Assembly: GCA_023212645.1 (NCBI GenBank)
Contig: JALBYC010000001.1
Location: 1-64,000, forward strand
Reading direction: 5' to 3'
Origin: Farysia itapuensis
Taxonomy: Eukaryota; Basidiomycota; Ustilaginomycetes; Ustilaginales; Ustilaginaceae
DNA: 64,000 bases
Within the stretch, counting starts at the first letter, position 1; every line of letters begins with the position of its first letter. Positions 32,923 to 43,321 of this stretch are shown here, in pieces. The translations under genes and the position numbers were made by a program. The notes under the pieces are model-generated. The model did not search any database. It saw nothing but the letters and a program-made list of their open reading frames with translations, and was not told where the DNA came from.

Positions 32923-35121
32923 TTACATGTCAGTGCTGTCCGCTTTAGTCTGCAGATAGTCAAGAACTCGCTGCAGACGAAGATTGCGCATCTTCCCGTC
33001 AGGGGTGAAGACGTCCTGTGTACGTCCTTCGTGGGAAAACTTGTCATGAACCTTCTGCCACATGGCCAGGGTCCAGCGCGCATCATCGCCGCTGACACGA
33101 CGCAGAGCAGTTAGGACCCAAAATAGCTGTTGCGACGTAGGCGCGTGGTGCATGGGCATGACAGTCCCGTTCGAAGCGGCTGCGCCATGTGTGTCGGGGT
33201 ATTGGTTTGGCACGCCCCCCTCTTTGCACATCTTCTCGATGAAATCTAAAGATTCGGACTCTGCTTCCACCAGCGGTAGCATGGCACGGCGTCCTCCCGA
33301 TCTCGTCAATTCCGCAGGTCGTAAGCGCAAGAATGCGTCGAAAATCTCGCGAAAAGTGTCGATGTTCCATAGCGCGTGTTGTGCGTTGTCCAGTTTGGTG
33401 TCGTCATGCTCTATTGCGGACCACTTGCTCTGCTCTGGCTGTGCGTGGTCGAAACTGACGAGCTGGCTGGGGCGTCCAAAGCGGGAATAGCTGAAGAAAA
33501 AATCGAAAAAGACATCCAAATCAGCTTGCATAGGCTCAGATGAGCCAGACCAAGGTGTGGAGACGAGATCCTTGAGGACCCCGAGTGCATCGCTGAATCT
33601 GCCGGCCCACGTCAGCACCTTGATCAATGTCTTGTAGGTAATCATGTCGGGCACCAGATCTATCGACAATTTGTCTAGACCCAGCACCCGATTCATCGTC
33701 TGATTGCTAGGGCTCCCTACCAGGGCGGAGATTCTCTGCGTTCCCGATGCCCTGGTACAAGCTGAAGCTCTGGGATAAGTGGTGCCCATTTCGCTCTGTA
33801 CCAAATTCTCGCGCAGTACGCCATATATTTCGGCAACATCATCGACTGCGCTAAGCCGTTCCGGCATCGATTCGGGTAGCCATGAGACCCATTTCCATAG
33901 CACGTTGTTGATGGCTTCGATGGTGAGCATCTTCTTGTCCTGCATCATGCGGATAACCCGATGAATCGCATCGTGTTTCCCCAACTGACAGTACATGGAA
34001 AGCATCAGATTGTAGGTGATCCGGTCTGGCTCGATGTGGGATCTGTACTGCATCCGTTGCAGAATGGCGTGAAAGAGTTTTTCGGCACGTTCTAGCGTGA
34101 CTGCTCCCATTTCGACGTTCAAGTCAAGCTGTCGCATCTTCTCCGACATGTCTGCGTACTCTTTGTTGGCGTGCGCGTCGCTCATTTCTTGCTGCATTGC
34201 TATAAGTTGGTGACCTTCTTCATCTGGGCCTGACGGTTGCACTATCGAGACTCGCGTCCGTCGATGGATTAGCCTTGTGACGATCTCAAGCAGTATGTTG
34301 TAGGTCGTCAAATTGGGGAAGGATGGCGGTAGAGCACGTTTCTGAGAAAGAATCGAGGGTATATTGCTCCCAAGCAACGATTGTCGGTCGCTAAGAACGG
34401 AGCTGGAGAGAGGCATGAGCCGGCTTTGAAAGCGTTTCAGTTTGTTGATCTCGTCAGATTCCGCTTTTGCCTCCAGCAGCTGCGATAAGACATCATCAAT
34501 CTGTGACAGCTTTGCCCGTCGAAGACTGAGTCCGATGTAGCCAATTGTCGTGTTCAGCACCTCCGGTGAGATCACGGCATCCCACTCTTTGAGCTCGTTC
34601 ATCAATTGCGGGAGTAAAATGGTGTCGCTGGCAGCCACTGCTTTTTGTGCTTCACTAGCAACTTGCCGTCGTCGGCTGCGTACGTGAGCCAGCACTGTCA
34701 GAACTCGGTGGAGGTCTCTCTGGCGCCGAGTCTCGTGCTTGCTGATCACTTGAAAGATGCGCGAGCAGTCCCAGGGAGTCAAGCTTTGTGCAATGGCAGA
34801 CTTGCCCCATTGGTTTTGCTGCATCAAGGAAGAGTATGCCTCCCATACTCGGTCGGCAGACCCGGACTGAAGTGCGGCCTCGAGCTCTGAAAGGCGAGCA
34901 GCGCGCTCTCTGTTTGCATGTCTACTGGACTCGCCTGCCCGCCCAAGATCTGGTAAAAGTGTCGGCAGGGGACGGGCCGGGTCCAGTCGTGTGATCACTG
35001 GCAGTGGCGGCTTCCGCCGTGTTCTGGTCGAGACAGGACGAGGAGCAGAAGGACAAAGCCAGCACGGAAAGAACAGCAGCCCGCCTTTGGGCAGTGCTCC
35101 TCTACCGCTGCCAAGCAACAT
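32923..35121 (-). CDS. Mitochondrial-type PPR protein
   Basis: 732 aa from ATG 35121. The open frame extends further but runs into the tRNA-Thr gene, so the upstream Met is excluded. The N-terminus is Arg-rich with few acids and suits a mitochondrial presequence. Helical-repeat motifs of pentatricopeptide type are visible, for example ITYNLMLSMYCQLGKHD..., VPDMITYKTLIKVL and FPNLTTYNILLE, spread over residues 265-540. Such proteins bind organellar RNA and act in its processing or translation. No catalytic domain is seen; the target RNA is unknown. Confidence 0.8.
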   Translation of the reverse strand: MLLGSGRGALPKGGLLFFPCWLCPSAPRPVSTRTRRKPPLPVITRLDPARPLPTLLPDLGRAGESSRHANRERAARLSELEAALQSGSADRVWEAYSSLMQQNQWGKSAIAQSLTPWDCSRIFQVISKHETRRQRDLHRVLTVLAHVRSRRRQVASEAQKAVAASDTILLPQLMNELKEWDAVISPEVLNTTIGYIGLSLRRAKLSQIDDVLSQLLEAKAESDEINKLKRFQSRLMPLSSSVLSDRQSLLGSNIPSILSQKRALPPSFPNLTTYNILLEIVTRLIHRRTRVSIVQPSGPDEEGHQLIAMQQEMSDAHANKEYADMSEKMRQLDLNVEMGAVTLERAEKLFHAILQRMQYRSHIEPDRITYNLMLSMYCQLGKHDAIHRVIRMMQDKKMLTIEAINNVLWKWVSWLPESMPERLSAVDDVAEIYGVLRENLVQSEMGTTYPRASACTRASGTQRISALVGSPSNQTMNRVLGLDKLSIDLVPDMITYKTLIKVLTWAGRFSDALGVLKDLVSTPWSGSSEPMQADLDVFFDFFFSYSRFGRPSQLVSFDHAQPEQSKWSAIEHDDTKLDNAQHALWNIDTFREIFDAFLRLRPAELTRSGGRRAMLPLVEAESESLDFIEKMCKEGGVPNQYPDTHGAAASNGTVMPMHHAPTSQQLFWVLTALRRVSGDDARWTLAMWQKVHDKFSHEGRTQDVFTPDGKMRNLRLQRVLDYLQTKADSTDM

Positions 35122-35236
35122 CCACGATGCTATAAGAAGTCGTACATGTGATGGTCTTGCAAAAGATGAAAGAAGCAATTCCAACTTGCAGACGTCCAAT
35201 ATGGAAGTCCTGGGGATCCAAAAAGGCCAAAAAATT

Positions 35237-35334
35237 TGCCCACTACCTGGATTGAACAAGTGACCTCTCCATTTCGTCGACGTGTCGGCGCCTAATTATA
35301 CGAGTGGAACGCTCTGCCACTGAGCTAAGAGGGC
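35237..35334 (-). tRNA. tRNA-Thr (CGT anticodon) with 26-nt intron
   Basis: A complete cloverleaf on the minus strand. The acceptor GCCCTCT pairs with AGTGGGC with one T-T mismatch. The D arm is GCTC/GAGC, the anticodon stem TTCCA/TGGAG, and the T arm ACTTG-TTCAATC-CAGGT. The anticodon CGT lies at 35300-35302. The intron (35273-35298) starts one base after the anticodon, the canonical position. The mature length is 72 nt before CCA. A run of six T (35229-35234, minus strand) just downstream is a pol III terminator. Confidence 0.93.
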
Positions 35335-35489
35335 AAGTAACTACGACTGAGAAAAACGACTAATGCAATTATATACTTTTGGCTTTCTTGTCACCACGCC
35401 TCTCAGTTCACCGATATTTCAATTTTCCTGCGATGGCCTATAAAGCCGAGACGTTTGCTCATGGCATTGACAGATAGTTGTTGTTGTAT

Positions 35490-37406
35490 CTACTTTCTGA
35501 TGTGAGCAGTGTTAGCGAAGAGCGACTTGTACATGAACGCCTCGCTGAGCAGCATTTCAGCGTCCTTGTCAGACCAGCCTTGCGTGGGCAACGATTGGAG
35601 GAACATGATGACACCTTGAAAATCCATCGTCCGCAGCTGGTCAGTCCACTTGTGTAAAAACACAGAGCAGACGTAAGGGTGAAAGTCGTTAAAGGCATCT
35701 GGGCCTTCGGCCTGTGGAAAATCAGTCAGCAAGCTGAAGATGTGCTGCAAGAAAGTGGACACTTACGAGATAGGTATCCCACATGCGAATGATGTTGCGT
35801 ACGCTCATCTCGCGCATGAGCAGACAATTCATCCAACGGAAAGCAAATTGCATGTACTCGACACCTTGTTCTTGCAGGTGAGCATGAAGCGGTGCTGTAC
35901 TCAAAGGGCAATTAGTGCGAAGGGCTGCATGGAGCAGGACTGCAGCAAAGACCTACCATCCATTCTTGGCATGAGTTCCTTCATAGTGCGAACTTGGTTG
36001 TGAATGCCCTTTTGCCCATGCGTATAGTTGTCATGGATACCATCAAGGAGTTTGGACAGACACCAGAAGGTATCAGCTTCGATCGCTTCAAGCACGTTGG
36101 GTGGCAGCAGTGAAACATCAAACAGCTCGGCATCCGAGTCAATGTAAGCGCTGAGGAAAACCTCAAAGAAAGGAGTGGCGAGGTCATTCATCCCCTGCAC
36201 GTATCCACTGGCGGGATGGCGGAGTGCCCAGACATACAGGATCCTCTCGAGCGATCTCTGTGTAGCTTCGCGCTGCCAGAGCCGGATCCCCGGATTTGTC
36301 CTGGGCACATCAATATGAATCTGATGCCAGATGGCTTGGTCAAGGCCAGCGGTACCTCTGGCAAACGCAAGTCTGACACCTGCAGCGTATTCTGCACGTT
36401 TCCGAGCCAATTGCGAAGAGCGAACGGAGGCAACAGCGGGAAGATATCCCAGAAGCAACTGCCAAACAAGCGGTCTTAGTTCATCTGGGATCCCCGCCCA
36501 AGCCATGGTACGCAGTTGGCCAAAGTCGACACTTTGTTTGGACAGACAGCTGAGCAATTGTTGACGCCGACGTGATGTTCGTACACTTCGTTTGCGGCTC
36601 AAAGTGCTGGAGGTGGAGCCATTGGTCGGCTCAAAACTTTGCTGAGATGACGGTCTTTCATCTGCAGACTCGACGAAGCTATGACCTGTCATAATGAGAC
36701 CGTCTCCAGCTGCAGCAATCGGGTCAAAAGTGAAACCTGAACCTCGTGGTGTGCGCGTAGAAGTTGCAAGCGGCTCAACGCGCGTTTCAGGTGCTGTCTC
36801 TTCTACTGCCGCTGCCCAGGACAGAGAGAGACGCGAAAGAATGTGAGTAGGATCTGTGAGGATCTGATGCATGTCGCGGCGTATTGATCTGCGCAGTGAG
36901 TCGGCTTCGCTCTCGCCTGGCCTAGCTTTGCGGCTGTTGGCGCGTTTCCGTCTGATGCTTTTTCCAGTGTCTAGATCAAATTCGTCCGTGTCGCTTCCAC
37001 TGGATCGAATGGAAATGCGACTGCTTGGTGAGTCTATGCTGTCGACTTGGCTCGCAACGAGCTGAAAGCCACTGTTGCTGCTGCCAGCCTCAGCTCCGAC
37101 ATCCACTGGCGGGCTGCTGAGTCTGTGTTCCGAGGGTGTGTCGCGGTCTACAACAGTCCAGCTTGTCCTTCTATCTCCCGCCTTAAGCGTCGGGCCTGGA
37201 GAAGACGTTGATGAGCTTTGCAAAGCTGGTCGCGTCGATGGTGTAGGGAGGGTAGCAGAATAGGAAGAGGAGCGCGAAGTAGACTTGAGACTTCTTGGTA
37301 CATTGGTACGAGGGGCGATCTGGGTGACAAAGTCGTCATCATCAGACTCTACTCCCCACGCGTGATCATCGAAGTCCTTCTTCTTTCCCGACCTACGGCT
37401 GGCCAT
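35490..37406 (-). CDS. GYP1: Gyp1-like Rab GTPase-activating protein (TBC domain)
   Basis: Three exons: 37406-35957, 35894-35767 and 35711-35490, with introns of 62 and 55 nt (GTAGGT...TACAG and GTAAGT...CACAG). They give 599 aa with phase kept. The first 280 residues are Ser-rich and disordered. The TBC domain (about 300-590) has GIPDELRPLVWQLLLG, the arginine finger IHIDVPRT and the glutamine finger YVQGMNDL. The exon-2 WMNCLLMREM and exon-3 FLHKWTDQL helices complete the fold. By family it stimulates GTP hydrolysis on Golgi Rabs such as Ypt1. It shares a 174-bp divergent promoter with RhoGDI. Confidence 0.9.
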
Positions 37407-37580
37407 AGCTGGGGACGTCGGCAGATGAGAAGCAGAGAGTTGAGAAGGTTTGTCACTTTAAACGGTCCGTTCGCAGGTCTAACAAGTGTCACTTTTGTGC
37501 AACGTGCGTACGTGCGTACGTGCGAAGTGTTGGTTACATGCACTCACACTGTTCCCTTCCCACCCGCCACTCACACCATC
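37407..37580. promoter_or_regulatory. Divergent promoter GYP1 / RDI1 with CGTACGTG repeat
   Basis: 174 bp between the two start codons. It contains an 8-bp motif (cgtgcgta) repeated two and a half times at 37503-37525, which makes nested GCGTACGC-type palindromes. It lies about 60 bp from the RDI1 start and 100 bp from GYP1. Confidence 0.5.
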
Positions 37581-38435
37581 ATGTCTCACGCACAGGAGCC
37601 CACAATCGGAGACGACGAGCTCGCTGTCACCAGTAAGCTACAGACATATATGCAGATTCGAGCATACGCTGACATGCTGTGTGCCAGGTACCGCCGGTTA
37701 CAAGGTGGGAGAGAAGAAGTCGGTCAATGAATATGCTAGTCTAGATGCCGAGGACGAGTCCTTGGCTCGATGGAAGGCAAGCCTGGGCATTGGTGCTTCT
37801 ACCTCTGCGACCGTGGATCCGAGCGCTCCCAGAGTAAGTTATCTCCGCTCGGGCTCATCGCAAGCACCTTACACTTATACTGTTCCTGCTTTAGATGGCG
37901 TTACATAGCATTTCACTAGAGTCGCCTACGGCGCCAGGTGGCCGTGTGTCGATCAACCTGCAACAGCCCAAAGAGCAGCTTGCCCAGCTCAAGCAGAATC
38001 CCATCAACGTCAAGGAGGGCGTCGAGTACAATGTCAGGATCCGCTTCGCCGTCGGCAACGAGATTCTCTCGGGCATACGCTACGTCCAGGTGGCTAAGCG
38101 TGCTGGTGTCAAGGGTAAGTCAGGTAGGCTCAAGATTCACACCGTAGTCCGACGCTGACAAGTCTGCCTCTGTCCACAGTCGACAAGATCGAGGAAATGA
38201 TCGGATCGTATGGACCTCGCGCTGAGCCATACGAAAAGACGTTTGCAACAAGTGAGGCGCCCAGTGGCATGCTTGCGCGAGGCACCTACAGCGTTCGAAG
38301 CCGAGTAGTGGACGATGACAACAACGTCTTTGCTGATTGGGAATGGGCGTTCAAGGTAAGTCTGAAGTTTGCTTTTCTTTCCAAACTTTATCCTCAACAG
38401 TCTTTTGCTTTGGCTAGATCTCCAAGGATTGGTAA
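37581..38435 (+). CDS. RDI1: Rho GDP-dissociation inhibitor
   Basis: Five exons: 37581-37632, 37688-37833, 37895-38114, 38180-38355 and 38418-38435. The introns are 55, 61, 65 and 62 nt, all GT...AG, with every junction in phase. The product is 203 aa, the usual RhoGDI length. The N-terminal arm is acidic and contains SVNEYASLDAEDESL. The immunoglobulin-like fold includes the conserved VKEGVEYNVRIRF, LSGIRYVQVAKRAGVKVDK and IGSYGPRAEPYEKTF stretches, and the last exon codes only for ISKDW. RhoGDI extracts prenylated Rho GTPases from membranes and keeps them GDP-bound in the cytosol. It is convergent with OST2, 75 bp apart. Confidence 0.95.
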
Positions 38436-38510
38436 CTTGCGCTTGCAGCGCTCTTCAGGCCATACAACATGTAGAGGGTTCTATAATTGCTTGACTGTGC
38501 TGCTGTGTCC

Positions 38511-39026
38511 TCATCCTAGGAAATTGAAGACGAAAAAGTGCAATACGACAGAACCAAACAAGAAATCTCCGAATGCTCTGCGCAGCAGTCCGATAGTGTC
38601 AGCTCAGGGTTTTGCGACGGCGACGATAGTACAAGTCTTACCTTTCTGGAGACACTTTCGGAAAGGTCTTGCCGTTTTCTGGGTTGGCTTGGATGCGCAA
38701 AGATGCTAAGAGAACAAATTGACCAACGGTGGACGCAAACCTATACAATTGTGGACAGAAGTGGGTCAGACTTGGGTGCAGCCATGCAGCTGGAGATCGA
38801 CTTACCCGGCGACGAAGGAATTGAAAGGGAAGTTTGTTACGAGGGCACAGTAGAGGAACTGGATGATGCCGGACAGCATGAGGAAGACGAGAAACGCATC
38901 AATGATTTTGAGCTTCTTGGGTGTTGTGTCGACGTAAGAATTGTATAATGTTGACACTGGGGAAGACGAGCTGGAGCTTTTCGCCTTGGCCTGCGCTGGT
39001 GTCTTTGCTGGTCCCTTTGGCGGCAT
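38511..39026 (-). CDS. OST2: Oligosaccharyltransferase subunit Ost2 / DAD1
   Basis: Three exons, 39026-38806, 38740-38642 and 38577-38511, with introns of 65 and 64 nt, give 128 aa. The conserved DAD1 core is plain: YNSYVDTTPKKLKIIDAF, a first membrane helix, FPFNSFVAG, a second helix, RIQANP, then VSPERAFGDFLFGSVV and the terminal FNFLG. It is a small ER-membrane subunit of the complex that transfers N-glycans to nascent proteins. An Ala/Ser/Lys-rich N-terminal extension of about 30 residues precedes the core. It is divergent from SUP35 (213 bp). Confidence 0.95.
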
Positions 39027-39239
39027 GGTGTGAGGGAGGTGTTGGCGATATGTCGAACTTCGAGGTGCGAGGTGATGGTCCAAACGTCCAAAACGTCCAA
39101 ACGACCAAACGTGAATGCGAGTCCTGTGAGTTGTTAGAACTGGACTATCTTTCGGCCGTGTGGGTCTGCAACAAAAATTTGAGAGATGTGAGAGGTGGTG
39201 CGAACATTCTTCCCTGCATCGTACGACCACCATTCAACA
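39027..39239. promoter_or_regulatory. Divergent promoter OST2 / SUP35 with tandem GTCCAAAC units
   Basis: 213 bp between two essential genes. At 39078-39112 an octamer-like unit (gtccaaac, one copy with an extra A, one as gaccaaac) is repeated four times. It could be a multimeric factor site or lie in the OST2 5' UTR. Confidence 0.5.
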
Positions 39240-41459
39240 ATGAATCCCAACGCGCGAAGCTTTGGCGGCTTCAACCCGTCGGCCTCTGGCTTTGTGCCTG
39301 GTCAGAACCAGAACGACCAGCAGGGGCAGCAACAAGGCGGCTACTACCAGCAAGGCTTTGGCGGCCAGCAGCAAGGTTTCAATGGCGCTCAGCAAGGCTA
39401 CGGAGGATCGCAGCAGGGTTTCAATGGCGGAGCTTATGGTGGTTATCAACAGTACCAGCAGCAGCAGCCCTACGGTGGCTATGCGCAACAAGGCTTCGCT
39501 CAGCAGCCGCAGCAACAAGATTATACCCAGCAAGGATTCAATCAATACTCTGGCCAGGGATTCGCAGCGCCAGCAGCGGCTCAGCCCCCGTCAGCAGCCT
39601 CCAATGGGCTACCATTCCGACCAGCAGGTGCTACTGCCGGACCCACTGCTGATCAAGCACCACGCAAGCCGGTCAGTATCTCGATCGGTGGAGGTGCCAA
39701 ACCTGCGGCACCAGCTGCGGCGGACAAGAGCGATGCCCCTCGCAAACCCGTCAGCATCTCCATCGGCGGCGGTGCCAAGGCTGCGGCGGCCGATCCATCC
39801 CGAAAGCCTGTAAGCATTTCCATCGGAGGTGCCAAGAAAGCCGATGCTCCTGCCGAGAAGCCAGCGGCTCCTGCAGCTGCTCCAGCTGTCGCTGCAGCCA
39901 AGGCTGTTGATGCTCCCACATCTGGCGCAGCGTCTGCCTCAACGTCTCGAGCCGACTCACCAGCACCGGAACCCAAAGCCACACCGACCAAACCCTCTGC
40001 CGCTGACAGGGCAGCCGAGAAGGCCGCCACCAATGCTGATCTCATTCTCGCCGAGGCCGCCAAGGTTACTGACGAGGAAACACTCAAAGATCTGTTTGGA
40101 GACAAGAGCGACGACCTCAAATCCCATCTCAACATTGTCTTTATCGGACATGTCGACGCTGGCAAATCTACCATGGGCGGTAACTTGTTGTACCTGACTG
40201 GCATGGTAGACAAACGTACCATGGAAAAGTACGAACGAGAAGCCAAGGAAGCTGGCCGAGAATCTTGGTATCTGTCCTGGGCTCTCGATTCAACTGCGCA
40301 AGAGCGTGAGAAGGGCAAGACGGTCGAGGTGGGCCGAGCCTATTTCGAGACTGGCAAGCGTCGGTACACGATCTTGGACGCACCGGGACACAAGAGCTTC
40401 GTGCCCAGCATGATCAGTGGTGCCGCTCAGGCAGACGTTGCCGTCCTCGTCATCTCGGCGCGAAAAGGTGAATTTGAGACTGGTTTCGAGCGAGGAGGAC
40501 AAACGCGAGAGCACGCAGTGCTGGTCAAGACAGCAGGTGTGCAGCGCTTGATTGTCGTGGTCAATAAGATGGACGACTCTACCGTGGATTGGCAGCAGTC
40601 GCGCTACGACGAGATCGTCGGCAAATTGACACCGTTCCTGCGTTCGTCGGGCTTCAACCCAAAGACCGACCTCACCTTCATCCCTGTTTCTGCGTATGCA
40701 GGACAGAACCTCAAGGAGCGCGTGCCCAGCAACGTCTGCAGCTGGTACTCGGGCCCATCCCTGCTCGAATTTCTCGACACTCTTTCTTTAGGCGACCGAA
40801 AGATCAATGCACCGCTCAAGATGCCCATCTCGGAAAAGTACAACGATATGGGCACTGTCGTTGTGGGCAAATTAGAGGCCGGCAAAATCAAGAAGGGCGA
40901 TACCTTGCTCTTGATGCCAAACAAGACCACCGTCGAAGCCGTGGCCATCTTCAACGAGACAGAAGAGGAGGTCCCTGCTGCCATCTCGGGAGACAATGTT
41001 CGTGTCAAGCTGAAAGGTGTCGACCACGAAGATGTGTCGGTAGGCTTTGTGCTTACCGATGCAGTTAACCCCGTGCACGTGGCCACTCACTTTGAAGCCC
41101 AGCTTGCCATTCTCGAACACCGCAACATCATTTGTGCTGGCTACAGTGCAGTGCTCCATTGCCACACAGTATCGCAAGAGGCCAGTCTGGCAGCACTGCT
41201 GCACTACTACGACAAGAAGACAGGCAAAAAGAGCCGAAAGGGACCTCAATTCGCCAAAAAGGGTATGAAGATCATCGCACTCATCGAGCTCGCGGGTCCC
41301 GTGTGCGTCGAACGCTTCAAAGATTACCCGCAGCTGGGTCGATTTACGTTGCGAGACGAGGGCCGTACCGTTGCCATTGGTAAGGTGACCAAGCTCATTA
41401 CTTCGGCCGATGAGATGCCCGACGTGTCCGAGCTCACGCTTGAGCCTGCTGGCAACTAG
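39240..41459 (+). CDS. SUP35: Translation termination factor eRF3 (Sup35)
   Basis: 739 aa, no intron. Residues 1-140 are a Gln/Gly/Tyr/Asn-rich prion-like domain with repeated QQGF/YGG units. Residues 140-195 carry three copies of a R-K-P-V-S-I-S-I-G-G motif, followed by an Ala/Pro-rich charged middle region. The GTPase begins near residue 295 with GHVDAGKST (G1, residues 303-311), then DAPGHKSF (G3), NKMD (G4) and an SAY G5. Two EF-Tu-like beta barrels follow, ending GRFTLRDEGRTVAIGKV. eRF3 hydrolyses GTP with eRF1 at stop codons. The ATG at 39240 was chosen; the frame upstream has only non-ATG starts. Confidence 0.95.
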   Translation: MNPNARSFGGFNPSASGFVPGQNQNDQQGQQQGGYYQQGFGGQQQGFNGAQQGYGGSQQGFNGGAYGGYQQYQQQQPYGGYAQQGFAQQPQQQDYTQQGFNQYSGQGFAAPAAAQPPSAASNGLPFRPAGATAGPTADQAPRKPVSISIGGGAKPAAPAAADKSDAPRKPVSISIGGGAKAAAADPSRKPVSISIGGAKKADAPAEKPAAPAAAPAVAAAKAVDAPTSGAASASTSRADSPAPEPKATPTKPSAADRAAEKAATNADLILAEAAKVTDEETLKDLFGDKSDDLKSHLNIVFIGHVDAGKSTMGGNLLYLTGMVDKRTMEKYEREAKEAGRESWYLSWALDSTAQEREKGKTVEVGRAYFETGKRRYTILDAPGHKSFVPSMISGAAQADVAVLVISARKGEFETGFERGGQTREHAVLVKTAGVQRLIVVVNKMDDSTVDWQQSRYDEIVGKLTPFLRSSGFNPKTDLTFIPVSAYAGQNLKERVPSNVCSWYSGPSLLEFLDTLSLGDRKINAPLKMPISEKYNDMGTVVVGKLEAGKIKKGDTLLLMPNKTTVEAVAIFNETEEEVPAAISGDNVRVKLKGVDHEDVSVGFVLTDAVNPVHVATHFEAQLAILEHRNIICAGYSAVLHCHTVSQEASLAALLHYYDKKTGKKSRKGPQFAKKGMKIIALIELAGPVCVERFKDYPQLGRFTLRDEGRTVAIGKVTKLITSADEMPDVSELTLEPAGN

Positions 41460-42346
41460 ATCCTGTACATACACACGAATGGATGCATGTTGTTCTTTAC
41501 ATTGGATCGCCGAACGAATCGGCCTCGGAAATCTTGGCTGGTGTGGCCGGTGTGGAACAACCGATGGCTGTGAGCAGATTCTGGGGGATAGACGTGGGGG
41601 GCGACAACAGTGACTTTGCTAAATCGGGGTCTTGTCACTCTCGTGGAAGGTTACAAACCCCGATTGCGGCGATTGGAAAGAGAGGGTCTGTGATGGGATG
41701 ACAACTTTGATGCGAGGCGAGGACCCTCTCGATGGGAGTGGACGCCGGATGCCGAGAGCCATTAGCCAGATACTCGGCATGGCGGTTGTCACGGAACTAG
41801 CCACAAGGCAGTGTATCGAACAAAACAAAAATAAATAGCTATGGCGAATGATGTTCCGACAGGCAACATGCTCGGCTACTGCTCTGACACCGCCTTTTTT
41901 CCGCCATAAACTGAGCATGTGCTCCCTGTTCCTCGCTCTAGCCGCTCTAGTCGATTTGTCAGTCTTGTCGATTGTTTCTTCGGATCTGGTCGAGTCTCCT
42001 CTAGCTGATCGCGCACGTTTTGTGTATGTGTTTGCCGCGTATCTTTGAGACATGACGAGACGCCGGCGACATGTCATGCACACTGCTATTTTTTTCTTGT
42101 GGTTCCTTAGCGCTGCGCATCGCTGTGTTCGCCTTGTGTGCCCGACGCTTTACATTGTCAAAAGGAGGCGTACATGTGGCCGGTTTTAAACATGCATACG
42201 ATCGTGATCCCTCCCCTTATGCGGAGTAGGCTCGTTTATCTAGGTCCCTTTTGCTCGATCGTTGACCGTCCCTTTGCCGGCCCTGTAACCCTCCCTCCCG
42301 TTTGCTCCATCCTCTCTGCCCCCTGCGAATCGTCGCAATCGCAGTG
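41460..42346. other. Long intergenic region before the bZIP gene
   Basis: 887 bp with no coding signal I can defend. It should contain the SUP35 3' UTR and a long promoter and leader of the bZIP gene, whose last 100 bp are C/T-rich. Long leaders are common for regulatory genes; no uORF stands out. Confidence 0.4.
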
Positions 42347-43321
42347 ATGGACTCATCATGGTCACATATGCAGTTTGCGTCTTCTTTTCAGCAAGCGTCT
42401 CAGTACGCTCCTAGCTTACGGCTAAACCTCGACAGCGCGGGCGCACCAGGCAGCAGCTACGACATCGCAGGACACACCAGATCAAATAGCTTGGATAGCC
42501 TGCAAGTGCCAACGAAACGCACTCGCCAAAACTGGTATCCTAGCGAAGAGGCTCGTCTGGAAGCCAAGAAGGCACAAAAAGCCCGACGCAGAGAACAGAA
42601 CCGCAACGCTCAACGACGCCTCCGAGACCGTAAAGAGGAGCATATCTTTAATCTGGAAGGCGAAGTGTCGCGTCTGCGCAAGCAGCACGAGCAACAGCAA
42701 GCCGTCGAGAGCGATCTTGAGGATATGCTCCGTCGGCTCATCACTGAGCGCGACGATTTGCAACGTAGGCTCAGTCTGACGGACCCGACCGCGGCGCCCA
42801 TCAATACCTTCGCCGGTCGCGCCCGTTCTTCCTCTGCGCACGCGTTCTTACCCAGCCTGAAGAACGAGCCTTATGATGGAGCTCCTTCGCGTCCTACGTT
42901 CTCTGAGTATCAACGGTCTGCTGTTCTGGAAGACGTCATTTGCGAATCACCAGATGAGGATGCAGACTCTGACCAAGACGATGCCAGCTACCCACTGTCT
43001 GCACTTCCCTTCGTCCAAGCCGCTGACGGTCGCATCCGAAGCTTGAGCCTGCACATGCCCAAGCACATGACGTCAAACCACGCCTCCATGGACACATGGG
43101 GCTCTCCTACCGTGCCTCAGATGCTCCATTTGGACAGACGTACGCAAACGTCAAATTCCCCGCGAGACAGCGAGCCTCTGTCGGCGCAAAGCAGTGCTTC
43201 TGGGTCCACCCACAGCTCCATGAGTATCGCCACTTCACCACCGTCCTCGGCCAGTTCGCACAACCCTTCTGCCTTGGCCAACGTCATGCTCACCCATCCT
43301 GCCCGCTGGGACGGCAATTGA
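42347..43321 (+). CDS. Yap-like bZIP transcription factor
   Basis: 324 aa. The basic region at about residues 77-100 reads REQNRNAQRRLRDRKEEHI, matching the fungal AP-1/Yap variant NxxAQxxxRxRK with Gln in the DNA-contacting position. A short leucine zipper follows (LEGEVSRLRKQHEQ, then DLEDMLRRLITERDDL). The rest is Ser-rich with an acidic patch (ESPDEDADSDQDD) that may activate transcription. No C-terminal cysteine-rich redox domain is visible, so this is not an obvious Yap1 oxidative-stress sensor. Target genes are unknown. Confidence 0.85.
   Translation: MDSSWSHMQFASSFQQASQYAPSLRLNLDSAGAPGSSYDIAGHTRSNSLDSLQVPTKRTRQNWYPSEEARLEAKKAQKARRREQNRNAQRRLRDRKEEHIFNLEGEVSRLRKQHEQQQAVESDLEDMLRRLITERDDLQRRLSLTDPTAAPINTFAGRARSSSAHAFLPSLKNEPYDGAPSRPTFSEYQRSAVLEDVICESPDEDADSDQDDASYPLSALPFVQAADGRIRSLSLHMPKHMTSNHASMDTWGSPTVPQMLHLDRRTQTSNSPRDSEPLSAQSSASGSTHSSMSIATSPPSSASSHNPSALANVMLTHPARWDGN

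Noticed and set aside
35122..35259. N-terminal extension of the PPR protein frame
   Set aside because: It overlaps the 3' end of tRNA-Thr and its terminator. Translation from 35121 gives a better presequence.
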